NCBI GenBank assembly: GCA_043228905.1
Contig: JBHGNT010000010.1
Coordinates: forward strand, 868,001-932,000
From: Azolla caroliniana
Taxonomy: Eukaryota > Polypodiophyta
Length of the DNA stretch: 64,000 nucleotides
Direction of reading: 5' to 3'
Shown: positions 1 through 14,100 of the stretch, piece by piece
Layout: every line of letters begins with the position of its first letter
How positions within the stretch are numbered: the stretch's first letter is position 1
The notes under the pieces: model-generated
What the model was told of the DNA's origin: nothing
Seen by the model: the letters and a program-made list of their open reading frames with translations, nothing else
Databases searched by the model: none
Position numbers and translations under genes: made by a program

Positions 1-1002
1 TGTATCCGAGTAGCGCTTTGCACGGCACTTGAAGAGTTCTTTTGTGGGATAAGTGATAAGATTTTTTAAACATTTAATGATTTTGTTTCAGGTGTTGTAG
101 TTTATCTGAAATGATACGCATTTTGTGATTTTTTTTGACTGGATTATGTATGTGAGAGGAACGTCACTGAGCATTGTACGAGTTCTTTATGGAATGTTTA
201 ATAAGTTTATTGCAAGATTGAAGCTTCTTTCAGCCATGCTAATCTATCTGAATTAGTATGCCTTTTTTGTAATTTACTGAATGTATGATGATCTAAGAAA
301 ATCTTCACAGAGCACTTTAGAGTTTGTTTATTAGTTGTTTGGTCAAATCATGGTAGTTTGTGTGGCTGCTACACACGAATAACTAAATTATTCATAATGC
401 ATTTATTTTCTTTGTAATATGTCTGAAAAACACTTCACGAAGGAGCCCATTGTTGGATACTCGATGAGGTTATTGCAAAATTTGAAGGTTCACAAGTATT
501 CAGAGTACATCACAGGAGTTCTTCATTGAATATTTGATAATGTTGCTGAAAAATGTAAATTTTTGCTTCTTGGATGGTAGTTTACATGGCTGATAGACAT
601 GGTAGCTCAAAGTATTCAGAGAGCATTGCAGGGGTTCGTTATTGGATATTTGGTGAGATCATTGCCAAAATGATCTCATATGGTAGTTACCCTGACAGTA
701 GGCATGAGAAGTTAGTGAATCTTTTATCTGACAAAATAAGCATAATTTACTGCATCTTTCTGGAACTCTTTACTGGTTATTTGGTAAAATAATAGTAAAT
801 CTTGAAAGCTTTGTGCCCAGTGTCTTAATTTACGTAGTGAATAAAAGTTTTCAATATTTGCAACTCACTTAACAAATATCCAACAAAGAACTACTTTCTA
901 GGCTGTTCCTCTGAGGATGAGCTGTTATCTGGAAAATTGCTGGTTTCTTCTATAGAATGTTAAAATCTGTGCATAACCTATTGCTTTTCAAATTCTATCC
1001 AG
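1..1002 (+). repeat. GP210 intron with degenerate tandem repeat of about 130 bp
   Basis: The window opens inside an intron that ends at the AG of 1001-1002. Between about 20 and 800 a diverged module recurs near 28, 165, 307, 433, 500, 618 and 752. Each copy has a GAGCAT/GAGTAC-like start, a GAGTTCTTTATTGGATATTTG-like core of about 20 bases and then a Leu/Ile-poor AT-rich stretch. Spacing is mostly 118-142 bp. No coding exon with a signal peptide is visible here, so the first exon lies further upstream. Confidence 0.55.
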
Positions 1003-4000
1003 GCTGTGGGATCATCATGATCTTATCCATGTCGAACCCGAGTTTGGTGGTACTGAAAGCTGTTCAGAAAATGCAGTGATCACCTCGATAGCTTCTTATA
1101 CCGGACGAAGAGCAACAGCTGTTTATGCTAGGGATACTGTAACTGGCCAAGTGATTAGATGCGAAGTCTTTATTGACAAAGTTTCTAGCATAAAAATTTC
1201 TCATCATTCCCTCAAGCTTGATCTGGATGGTCTTGCCACATTACGCATACATGGGTTCGATGTGGAAGGTATGTCTTGAGTTCCAACATTATCCAATTTT
1301 GACGCCACAACATTTTCACTCTTTCTCAATCTCATCAAGCAAAGTCATTTAATATGCACTAGTTCATAGCGCTTATGGTGAAACTTTGCATGTGATTCCA
1401 CGGAGTCTGAAGAGATGATCACAAGCAGGAAAAACGGGTTTTGCATTTTTTATGAAGTATAAAAATGATATGATACAACTAAATGCTTCACCAGAAAAAC
1501 TTTTATGATGCATACAATATATTCTATGTGTATCATAACATTAACTCTATTCCTTGCAGATGTAGCATACATTAAACTAGACGGATTCTATGGCTTTCTT
1601 GGAAATGTTTATATTTTTCCTTCATATGATAAATTGGTATATTACATGTATTCTTATCTGGAAGTAGGATATGCTCCAGAGTTAGAATATGGCTTTATAT
1701 ATTTACCCAATGTGTAAGTATATAGAATGACCAATCTATACTAGCATTTTTATTATTAACAGAAAACAGTTGGTATACCACATGTTTCAAACTCTTCTGT
1801 GGTAGACTTCAGCTCTTATAATATGCCATTATCATGTCACACTGTTTATTCTTCATTTGGAGTGGATGGATGCCATTCTTTCATGTTCGTTTCATGTTTC
1901 TAGAAGAAACCAATGCTTCAATCCACAGATTTCTTAATTGCGATTTCTAAGCATTTGTTCTCACAGTTTGCGTTGTCAATTTTATCACATGTTTATTATT
2001 CATGATGTTTATACTTATTACAAGTTTTTAAAGTGTTTAAGGGCTCATTAAAGTTTCTTATTTGTAGACAACACGTTCTCATCATTGGTGGGAATTCAGA
2101 TTTCATGGAGGTTTCATTACTCAGAATCATCTATGGGTCTTGCAACCCACTGTTTGGTACATGTTCCTCTCAAAGACACTGCACTGAGTGATGAGATCGA
2201 CACAAGGATTGAACTTGAAGAAAAGGTAACTGTGATTGCTGTTATAGTCACACATTTTTTTGTTGATCTATGAACCTAGCAATAAAAGTTATTGTATTTG
2301 AAATGAGCCTATCTTTCAAGTTATCCAATCAGAAACTTCTTTGCCACAGAAAACTTCTAACGTACTTTGAACTCGGGTAACCCACTTTAATGTCTGGAGA
2401 ATGTGTGTTATGAGTATGGTCCTGGTGAAAAGACTATGATTTATTATTATTATTATCATTGACAGGATCCTGACAATAATCTATGTTGGAGGTTTCTGGG
2501 CTGAATATAAAGTACAATAGGACACAAAGTTCATGTTTTACTTCTCAACTATAAATTAAATTGCTAGCTATGCTTGTGCAGGGTTCTGGATCAGACCTAT
2601 TCGTTGTGAGAGGAGTAAGCGTTGGTCATGAAAGAGTTTCTGCGAATGTTATTGAACCCACAATGGAAGGACTCGAGGATGAAATAAGTCTAACAGTTGC
2701 AGAGGCCATTTCCATCGAACCACCATCTCCGTTGTATGTTTTGGTTGATACACAATTCCAATATACTCTCAAGACACTTCGCTATAAGCTTCCATTAGGT
2801 ATAATGCTTCTTCTTTTTATGCTGCTCTGTAATAATCATTGACACTCAAAACGTTATGGCATGGCTTATTGGGTTTCATCTTTTAAAATTTGAACACACT
2901 TTTCCTAAACTAAGAGAGTAAGGAAACCAAAGTTTACTGATCGATGAAGTTTGAACCCCTTTGATGTTATCCGTTGTCATAAATTTTGAAATCATGGCAT
3001 ACATTATTCATGAATTTATGCAGCTATACAGCTCCCATCTATGCATCACCGTTGGTCTGTTATGGATTCTTCTATTGCTGAGGTTGATCAATATACGGGA
3101 AAGGTGTCTACACAAACAGTGGGAAACGCAGAGATTGTGGTAGAAGATGTCAGATTGGCTGGCCATAAACAATTCTCTTCATTACATGTTGTAACACCTT
3201 CCAGCCTGCAATTGTATATAGCACCTTTAGGTTTCCATAATGCTAGTCAGCAGACAGTTATGAAAAAGGAAGCTCCTCTATGTTCTTCAGATCTTCCTTG
3301 GTATCTTATTGTGGGTTGGGATTATGTCATTCAAGTTATGGCCTTCTCGGATGAGTCTAGTACTACACCACTTCATATAACACAGGTTAGATATGTTGGT
3401 ATCTTGTGTAAAAATTCAATATATCTATGCTCAATTGAATAAATGCCAAATGAAGCGTTTCAGAAGCTACTGCACTGCCATTGCTTTACTTCTGGAAGCT
3501 GCTGTTTGCAATTATAATTGGCCTTTACAACCTCCTGCATAGCCTTAAAAGTAAATGTGAGCTTCCCTCTCTCCTCCTTGTAGGGAAATGATCTCAAATT
3601 TTTATTTGAAGAATGGCCCTACTGGAGGGCGTTACCCATTCCTGAAGATGTTCAACGTGAGCAAGGTTGGCGTAATGGCACCTTTATCAAGGCTGTGTCT
3701 GAGGGATCAGGGAAAATATCTGCATCACTAAGCTACAGACTGTCCATAATGAATCCCAATGAGGTATTGTGGACTGAATAGATTTTCATATCACTTATCT
3801 ATTTTGTCTTTTAATTAACCATGGAAGTGGGATTGAGAATGTTCAATGTTGTGTAATTACAGGTGCTAACTGAAGACCAGGAGATTATAGTATGCAATCC
3901 AGTGCTTGTGTTATTTGAGAATGGGAAGCATTCTAACTTATTAAGTCTTCCTTGGCATCCTGCAGTTATGCAAGCTTATCATCTCAAAGTTCATGGAGGT

Positions 4001-7000
4001 ATTGCAGGCATAAATTTGAACATAATAAAAGCTGTAACAATTTGTGTGGATTATACAGCACATTGCTAATATAGGTTCATACTGAAATTGATTAAGTAAT
4101 GTTCATTACTGTCTTGGAGAAAGCTCTAAACTTTCTGTCAAGGTTTTTCATGCATAATATGTACCGAAGTTTTATTTTTGTTTGCGTGGTGATGGTTCAG
4201 TGTTAATGGATTGGGTCTTGAAATTCTCATCTTCAGATTTGTCTGTGATGCAGGTTGTGGCACTGAGACTTCCGACTATCAATGGGCATCTTTGGATCCC
4301 AAAATAGTTTCTGTAAACGCTTTTGGAACAGTTTATGCAAAAGGAGAAGGCAAAACTATAGTGCATGCAATAGCCTTGACAAACCCAATGAATTTTGATA
4401 AGGTGATTGACTTGTACTAAACATCAATATTACATATGAGCAAATGGTTTGAAGCAATCATTCACATTTTTTATTGTGACCTGTGCACTTTTTACAGGTG
4501 AAAGTACACATATCATACCCTTCTTCTATTGTTAGGGTTGAAGATTTCCCGTTGGAGATTGAAGTGGGTTCTTATCTACCCGCTGCTGTTACCATGAGAA
4601 ATTCAGATGGTAATGTGCGAGGATTATTGAACATCGATTCTTTCCAGCAGATGTTACTTTTAATATCAGTGTTTGTAGGCATTGTGCATGTTGATTGCTT
4701 ATAATAACTGTAGCAATTTGATTTGCAGGACAATATTATTCCAAATGTGAATCTTTTTCGTCTTTCATTAAATGGAAAATCATTGGGGAAGAAAAAGTCT
4801 TTGTACAAAGAGATTCTGTGGGGGATGGGGAAAGCATGTTCCACGAGCTTGCAATGGTTACTGAGAAGCCAATTTGTGACTTGAAGTATTTTCTGGCTGT
4901 ACAGGCTGGCCGTGCAACCATAACTGCGTCGCTACCTTCAGATGAATTTACTAGTTTTTCTGCTTCAAAGCACCTTGTTTCATGGACCATTTCAGCATAT
5001 GCACCATTAACAATCCTGCAGACTGCTGATGGACACTCCTATGGCGGCTATGACTGTGGCGTGAGTCAATCTGAAACATCAGGCAATGCTTCTGTACTCA
5101 ATCATTGCCAAATCAATATGTTGCAACTTGTACCAAAAACCAGTATGAAGGTAATGCTAAGCGGTGGGCCAGACCGTTGGGGACAAGGTACCGAATTTAT
5201 TGAACGGCATAAAGTTATATCTGGGGAAGTAGCAGACGGAGAACAAATTCAGGTGTCACATCTCACAAGTGGTGGAGGAAGGCTTTACGATATACATTGT
5301 GTGGGTCTTGGAAATTATGTGAGTACTAACTGTTCATGTGTCAAGGGTCCTAAATCTATTAGAACACAAATCTTAGCATTTCAAAATGTTTAAGATACTT
5401 AATTTACGTCTGACGTAGCACACATTCACATTGTGAGGTAGAAACATTGTTGGAAGGGGATTGTTAATATCGTGTTCCTTAAAAGGTAATACATGATTAA
5501 TTGATGGGTGCTATTCTGTGAATTGGGAATATTGAGGACATGAATATTGGGACTTCTTTTCTGAGGCAACTTGAGATATGATGAGATTTGAGGGTAAAAT
5601 TCGAAGTGTGATCCCTTACTCTACAACTAAGAATAAACCGTATAACAGCAGAAAGTGTTCCATCTCAAATTAAAAGAGACCAATTCTGCTCTGTAACACC
5701 AAGAAAACTGCCACTAAGTTCTTTAGTAATGACAAAAATCAATTGGCCAGTGTGTGTTGGGACGGCATCATCTATTTCTCAAGTTTCCACAATCATACAA
5801 TGTAATATGAAAAGGGTAAAGGTTTGCAAACCCACATATTACTGCACATTTTATTTGTCAGCTCATGGATAGCTTGAAGTAATACTTATCTGAGAATGTG
5901 ACAGTAGCTGATGACAACTTATTTGTTGTTAGGTTTCCTTTTTTTGTATACCGTTTGTTAAAATTTAGACCATCAAGGCAATGTAGCTGATCCATATTTA
6001 CCTTAAAAAATCAGAAGGTTAACTAATCTAATGATGATATTTTTAGATCAAGTATTGTTCTCCTTTCTAAGCAGAGAATGACAACTTGTCTTAACACTTT
6101 GCTGATTGGACTGACAGACTGTTATATTCTACCGTGGTAATTTAGCTGGTGTAGGCCATCCTGTGCCCACAGTTGCATCAGTAAATTTGACTGTCGTTTG
6201 TGCTGATCCATCAGCTATTGCCCTCATTGTTGATGATATTGGTCAGTGATATCATGCATTGAGTGCATTTCTCTGGATTAAATAAGGTTCTCCAAATATT
6301 CTGAGAATTCTTACTTTTTGATAACCTTATTGTTACACTAGAGCACACTTTGCCACACATCAAAGCTGCAGTGCAAGGAAATCGTGATGATAACTTTGTA
6401 CACAAGACTCCAATCACTGTCACAAGTGGCCGTGGCCTAAGGGTTTCTGCAGTGGCTCTGAATGCATTTGGAGCCCCGTTTGCGAATGCATCATCTTTGC
6501 CAATCAACTGGATGTTGTCTGATTGTTTGGGCCTGGCTTATTGGGAAGGTCATCAAACGTCTGAAGTTTCAATTGAAAATGCACGATGGGAAGAGAATCT
6601 AATACTTACAGACAACTCGGGTCAGGTAACCGCTTCACATAATGTACAAGAATATTTAGTGTTATTAAAGTGTATACTGGGACCTTTTTCTTGATAGAAC
6701 TTATCTCTATATGTATTTTTTTGTTCTCTCTTGAAGTTGAAGTTTTATACTAGCTATATTATTTGTTGAAAATATTTCTGATATGTCTTTTTCATACTAT
6801 ATTATTATTATCTTTCTTTCTGTTTGTTCAAATATTGAAAGGTATGAATATTCTGCATGACACCATCTTCCTGGAACAATGACCACAAAAGTAGGTGCAC
6901 ACCCATATAAATATTCTCATCTCTAGAATGAGTACAATCTTATAATTGGCGTCCATTAATAATTGTTACCTTACATGCTTACAAAATATTTTGCATGACA

Positions 7001-8163
7001 CCATCTTCCTGGAACAATGACCACAAAAGTAGGTGCACACCCACATAAATATTCTCATCTCTAGAATGAGTACAATCTTATAATTGGCGTCCATTAATAA
7101 TTGTTACTTTACATGCTTACAAAAATGAAAGAAATATTTTGAAGATAAAAAAACTTGTGCATGCCCAGATTAATAGAAAAGCTCGTTGGTGTTCTATTTC
7201 ATCATAAGAAATGTGATAATCTAGTATCTACAGAAGATGTAAACATGGGATTTCATGAGGTTATGAAGCTGGTTAAAAATATTTTTACAGCTGACCTTTT
7301 GATTAGCATATACTCAAAGTGCTTTTTTTGTCTTCCATCTCTACTTCCTCTTACTGCTGATGAGAAAATTTATTAACCACGGGATGCGAGATAACAAAAG
7401 TCTGTTTGGCTGAACTATGTGTAATGTTAAGCTCTAAATTTGAAGTTATAACCCCTCAAGATTTTGAGTGGGCTATATAGCATTGCAGTGCTTGAATTTT
7501 AATGATCGGCTACAGTGCCTTTTGAGGGCTTCGGTAGGATTGCTTAATTTGGAATTACCAACACCAGTGCGGATCTTGGAGCCACGGTTATATTTCCTTA
7601 CAGATGCCGTACAGTTACAGGTCATATTAAAGTCTTCACATGCTATGGTTAATTGGATTTTACTGTGTATTTTGAAAGCAATCCTTGTTTTCTGTCACAA
7701 TATCTTGCAGATTGTAACTTCGTTGAGGGTATCACCAAAATTTCTTCTTCTCTATAATCATCCTGAGGCCAAGGTACCATTGTTTAACTTGGCACCTTTG
7801 GCTGATAGGTTCATAAACTACAGAGAATTCCAAAGTTAATTATTCTTTTCTTCTTAACTTTCATTGGTGGTTTCAGTATTTACTCTCAATGTCGCATTAG
7901 TTTAGCAATCTTCCATGATCTTTTCCATTCTTTACTGGTCACATTTTTTACTGAGAGCACTTCTTTTCCAGGGTAGTTTTTCTGTTCTTGGTGGATCAAG
8001 TCATATTGAAGCTGACATCAATGATACAAAAGTGGCTTTTGTTCTCGAGCAGCCCCATGCACCGGATTATTTACATATGACGATTGCTGCCAGGGGCCTT
8101 GGGACAGCTCTTATAACTGTATATGATGTTGGATTGATTAGTCCAGCATTTGATTCTGCAATG
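1003..8163 (+). other. GP210 exons, first block (14 exons)
   Basis: Coding exons read from AG/GT borders and frame continuity: 1003-1268, 2068-2225, 2582-2798, 3024-3385, 3584-3763, 3863-3998, 4254-4402, 4498-4609, 4729-5318, 6118-6241, 6342-6625, 7516-7620, 7711-7773 and 7972-8163. The exon at 7516 has a second in-frame acceptor at 7489, which would add nine residues; 7516 is preferred because it puts a conserved Cys-x-x-Arg-Ala segment directly after the preceding Ser-Gly-Gln. The 590-base exon at 4729-5318 is the longest. Introns 1269-2067, 5319-6117 and 6626-7515 exceed 300 bases; the first two show nothing I can name, and the third holds a tandem duplication listed separately. Confidence 0.85.
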
Positions 8164-11100
8164 GTATTTGTTTCTTTTACACTTTCCTTGAAATACATAA
8201 TATAGTATATATTTGAACACTTCACTTCAACTAAACAAAGATGAATAATAGTTTTCTATGTTTTATGGTGGATTTATGATATTTCTTGCATTTGCACTCT
8301 CCACCATTGGAGTATCCTGGCACACGGTTTTCACATGTACATTTATCGTACATCTATAATATGAGCTCTCACTGCCAGAATAGATATGCTGATATGTAAC
8401 TGTATTCTGGAATTAATGCATCCTGATTCCAGACTTACCATTGGTTTTATTTTATTAAACTGTGGGCACTTGGGAATTTCGTATGCCAATAACAAAACAT
8501 CCTAATAAATGAAGATAGACAATAGAATCATGAAAATAAGGTACGAGGTTCTGTTTCCTAGTGCAGTGCTTTTAATAGGAGTGTGCATTGCCTGAAGTTT
8601 AGATGGCTTAACTTATACAGCATAGTAGAACATGGAATTACTGCTGTGTGGAAAATATTCCTTCAAAGCCGAAGAAAAGGTGAAATGATACTCATTCAAG
8701 AACTGAAAAAAAAGAAACAAGGATATATTCACATCTTTTAAGAGGCCAAAATATTCCTACCAAGAGAAAATAAATTTGGCTAAATTAGTGGAACTCCTTA
8801 AGATACCAGGGAATCTTATTAGCAACACACTTGAAGATTCTAAGCTTAGACGGACTGAAACTTCTGCCCTCAAAAGAAAGAAAGAAAGATATATTAACAT
8901 ATTTTAAGATTTCAAAATGGACTATAAAACTAAACAAGAGATTACATTTTAAAATATTGTCTTGTCTTTGAGAACTAACCAAAAGAAATGTATCTAATAG
9001 AGAAGTAAATAAAGAATGAATTAGACCAAAGCATCCTGTTAGCTGTACATGTAAGATTCTCAACTCAGATAGATTGTAATTTCTGTTGAAAGATCTCTAG
9101 CATAAGTTAATTCAATATAGAGAGATCTGTGAAGCTAGGTTGGTGACGGGTGTGTCGAGATTGTGGTCCACAAAGCCGGTTCCAACGTGCACGAAAAATT
9201 GCTATTGCCCAATCTATTGCAACCCCATTGCAATCTCCTGCTAGAGAGCCCACTTGTGTGTCCCTTGATTGACTTGTAACATGAATAGGAGTGGTGGGGT
9301 TAAGTTGTGATTACTCTTTGTTGATGAGCTTGTGTGGTTGTATTGTTGTCATCCAACAACTTCTTATTGTAAGAACAATCCCGATCTATTGCAACCCCGT
9401 TGCAATGTCCTGCTAAGGAACCCACTTGTGTGTCCCTTGATTTACTTGTAACATGAATAGGAGTGGTGGGGTTAAGTTGTGATTACTCTTTGTTGATGAG
9501 CTTGTGTGGTTGTTGAGGACAATGCCAAGCATCATTAGTCCTCATATTCCATTACCTTGCATGATGGGCCATGGGTAAAGAGGCAACAGTTTCTTGCTCT
9601 TTTTCCATAGAGAACAGTACAGTGGCAAACATAGTGTTCTTCAGATTCTACTTTGATGGCACAATTAGTAGATTCTTTCTTCCAGAGATGTGTGTGCATA
9701 TGTGGCTAACTCAATCTCTTATTGATTTGAAGAGGTATGCAGTTGCCCTATCACACTGCACAATGCATGTGATAGATTTATAGCTATATCAGAGGCCGTG
9801 ATGATGTATTCATCCCCCGATGTGTGCAAAAAGTGTGCCTTATAGTCGGCCATCTTTCTACCAAGAGATGTTGTGATGATGATCCATGTTCTTCCGTTAT
9901 CCTATTTGATAATATCAATTTGGATCACTCTATTCTTTTCCACTATGTTCATGTTTAGATAGGGACAATCCAAGCAAGCTATATTGGAATGGGGGCAGTG
10001 CATTTCAAATACTGATCATTGTTTAGGATAATGCCTATGAATTATACTTGGGATTGTGAGAAAACTGATATGAACAATTGGATGCCAAAAAAGGCTAGCA
10101 GCAGCTTAAAGATAAACGAAACCAACAACTGTATTACTTAGTGAGGCTCAAAACCTTTATATACAAAAATGAGAGTGGGTTTGGGGTTCTTCAAAGCTAT
10201 CGTTTGAGCTTTATTGTCTCTATGATACATTTGTTGGACTACATTCCATAAATCTTTTGCTGTCTTGTTATCTTTACCAAGAAATTACAAGGAACTTGAG
10301 GTTCATACTGAAAAGCATGAGCAGGACCATCTTTGTCTAGACAAGGTTCAATTGTTGTTTGTGTGGGTGTTGAAGATGAAACAATAGAAGTAGCCATAGG
10401 ATTGGTCATTGTCCCTTTGACAATATTCTACGAATGATGGTATTGCAGCAAGGTCATCATCTGCAATTCCCAATCTAGATAGTTGGTTTCATCTGACTCT
10501 ATGGGAAGTGAAGGAATGGTGGAAGAGATACTAGTGGCATTGGAAGCCAAGAATACCTCAAATCTATAAATAGATTATTTTTAGCTAGGTGCACAAGGAC
10601 TGCTTACTCCCTAAAGGATAGCTTAAGTTGGACAATATATGGTTGCTTAGAGGGTGTTCTCTGTGGGTGGGAACAATGGACATGGAAAAATAAAGAAATA
10701 ATTGGTTGGTTTCTCAAAGAAATCTGAGTTGAATGGGATATTATTTTTTGAGTGGAGGTTATGGAGACCTCACAGCTTTGATATCATGTGATAAAACTGC
10801 TATCAACAGTTTTATGGTGCCAAAGAGGCTAGCAGCAGCTTAAAGGTAAACTAAAACAAGAGCTATATTTCTTAGTGAGGCTCAAATCCTCTTCGTAAAA
10901 AAATTACAGTGGGTTTTGTAACACGTGCATTTATTCTGACAACAATGGATACTTTGTGCCAGAAATTAAGGCACATAGGATATACAGATGTGCTTGGTTT
11001 ATGAACTTTGTCATATGCTCACTCTAGACATAACCAACTTGAGATACCATTTCCCCTCAGTATTACTCTCTCCATTAGTATTAGCTCCAGAATTTAAGAT

Positions 11101-14100
11101 CATTATCATGGGTCTTTAGGAAATTTGAGCTTTTGTTTCGGTGTCAGTATGATTTTGTAATTTCATACTGATTATTCTGACATGTAGGCTGATTTTGTCC
11201 TCTAGTGGACATTAATATAAAATTTTCTCTTTCTACCTGTATAAAGTGACGGATGAGTTTGGGATTTTAGCCGATTATAAGCATGATTATTCTGATAGGC
11301 CGATTTTAGCCTCTAGTGGACATTAATATATCTTTCTTTCTATCTGTATAGAATGACAGAAACAAGTTTGGGGAAGCTTTTTATTTGGGCAAATGAGCAA
11401 TCTCTAGAAGTAGGACTCCATTCAGCATACTGCAATGAAACAATGCAGACTAAAAAGTGCATTCTTGTTTATTAGCGCTTTAATACTTTTATACTATATA
11501 TTAGTATCATAACCGGCTATTGTTTGCAGGTTTCGGTGGCTGATTTAGCGTGGGTGCATTTACTTTTACCTGAGGAGGCTAGCATTGAGGTATGATATAA
11601 CTATTTGTTCAACTCTTGTTTCTATTAATCCAAGTGATTATATTCTTTCTATACAGTTATACTAATAACATTATAAAAGTAAATGAAATAGTATTTCTTT
11701 TTTCTTTACACTTAACAACACTTTAGTGCTAATGGATTCATTTCAAATATAAAACTATTGTAGAATGCTGTTATTGGCAATAATATCTATAGATTGTCCA
11801 ACTAACTAATCTTAACAGAAATTGGGTTTGGGTCTATCAAATTCAAGTTAAAATGTTTTGTAGATACCTAAAATATCTGTATGTATAGCTTGATACATTC
11901 AAGGAGATGTCTCTTGAGTCTAGCTTTAGGAAGCTGAAAGTAATCATTATCATCGCTTTCAGTTTGGATCAAGAAATCGAGATCTTGATGGATTAACACA
12001 AGAATGATCCGGCAGTCTCCAAGAACTCATATCTCTGGATCTGCCATTTCCTATGATTTACTCCTATTTCATTAAATTGTATGATCCCTACTTACTTCTA
12101 TATCTCTCTATATTTAATGTGTTAATATCACTAGCTGATTTTTTCATCTTATTCCACAAGACAAAAAAGATTTATTATGAATATCAAGCTATGGGCAGTC
12201 TCCCAGAACTCATGCACTGGATCTGCCATTTACTTTGATTTAATATTATTTCTTATTATGTGGTATCTATATGCACACTCAATGCCCTGCTTACATCTAA
12301 ATCTCTCTCTATGGAATAAAGACTTGGGATTAAGTGATGTAGCTCTCAATATAGATAATATGTTTTCTGGTTGAAACTTTGGAAAATGAATCCAAGTATA
12401 TGCCTAGTATTGATGGCTACACCATAAAATCTATATGACCCTGCACTAGAAGTAATATTCAGTGAGCAGGAATGAATGTATCTATTTTGAGACCTTTGAA
12501 AACTACATACAAGTAAAAGATATATGAATACAAAAGATATATGTGGGTTCAAGTAAAACATTATGTAAAGATAAACTTCATGTCCTAGGTGGTTACATTC
12601 CTCATAGAGAATCCAAATACCATAAATTGTATGGGATAGATTGTGATGATCCTTTTTCCGATGTATGTGCTGACATTCTTACAGTGTTGGTTGTGGGAGA
12701 TTGTAATGCTAGAGTTGAAACTTGCCAAAATGTGGAAGTCAGTTATAATGTAATGTGGAAGATTGTTCTATGTCAGATTAGGATAGGCTTCTCATACACA
12801 TGCTTAAATGCATAAACTTGCATATTCTCAATGCTACGCATGCATTTCCAATGACAAATGTTTTGACTTGTCTTCTAGCCTCGAATGAGGAAGTGGGGAT
12901 CAAGCAAAAAACTCATAAGAGCAAAATCCTCTCATGTGGCTGGGTGCTTAACATTATGAAATGGTTTAAGATGGGGGACTAGAAGATTGATTGGCTCTCC
13001 CTACTGATGCTATGAAGTAAATGATAATTGAGGATAGATTACTAGAGGCACTAAGGATGCAGTAGCAAGATGCCAAAATGTCAAATTTGGAATATTACAT
13101 TGCGCATAGTAACCCCCAATGTTGGCCTCAATACAATGCCAGAATGTATCCAATTCAGCGCACTACCCTCATGAGCATTGGCTCTCGGAGAGCCTTAATA
13201 CTTCTTCAAACTCGGTCACACGAGTTAGGTGTTGAGGTAGCATGATTGCATCATTGCTCAAATATCCAATGATGAAGACATGCAAGGTATGCAATGAAAA
13301 CCTAATGGAGGATGAATATCGTTTATCGCAGCATATAAGGTAATTCACGAGAAATATGATGACTTATGTGATTGTCATACTCAAATTTTGACCAAGAAAG
13401 GTGAGCACATATGTGCGTGCTTTATTTTCACATCAAGAGTTTTTACTACAGAGTAGTAACCCCCCTTCTTAGGAAGAAGTCACATACATGATGGTATGTT
13501 GATTTGGTTCCATAGGTTAAAAATTGGCCTCATCATGCATGGATGATAAAAATATCTATTCTATTCTGTTCTGATGTCACTAGCATGTGGTTACAGTGTA
13601 TAATTTGCTATACGAGGAACTTCTTCACCTCAAATAGTGCAGATTTGATCACATTGTCTGCATTTTCTGCCTCCTCAAAAATCTTAAGTGTTGGTTAATA
13701 TCATGTTAATCATAGGTGTGAAGGTTGATTTAATATTATGTGCTTTGACATATGAACATATTATATATAATAAAGATTTTGCATATAATATAAGTTTAAC
13801 TTATATGCTTGACTTATTCTAGGTTGGTTCAATTCTAACAGTAAAGCTTCAAGCTGGTGATAACTCCGGGAACGTTTTCAATGATTCCCAGGTGAATTCT
13901 TCATAGTATTTGTGGAGAAAAATAAAATGCCATCTTTGAAAGAAATTTGTGGACATTTTTTAGTTGAAGTGTCATCTGAATGTCTGCCTTTTTCTTTGAA
14001 ATCTGAAGTTGGAGTTGATGGAATTCAATGTGCACATCAAGGACGAGATATTAGAGCTTTTATTTAAGAACAGTGTAGATCAAGTTGGAGGGGAAAAAGT

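Larger units (their letters stand above)
8164..11529 (+). other. 3.4 kb GP210 intron built of transposon remnants
   Basis: This intron separates two in-phase GP210 exons and is far larger than its neighbours. About 8164-9150 shows nothing recognisable. Then follow a 172-bp tandem repeat (9213-9515), unassigned sequence to about 10080, a minus-strand copia gag remnant flanked by a direct repeat (10083-10917), and a short tandem repeat near 11188 and 11298. The size is best explained by insertion and partial deletion of an LTR retrotransposon. Confidence 0.7.

Noticed and set aside
1505-1717. ORF of 70 codons considered as a GP210 exon
   Set aside because: The exon ending at 1268 joins in phase to 2068 and gives the conserved NTFSSLVG segment, so this ORF is intronic.
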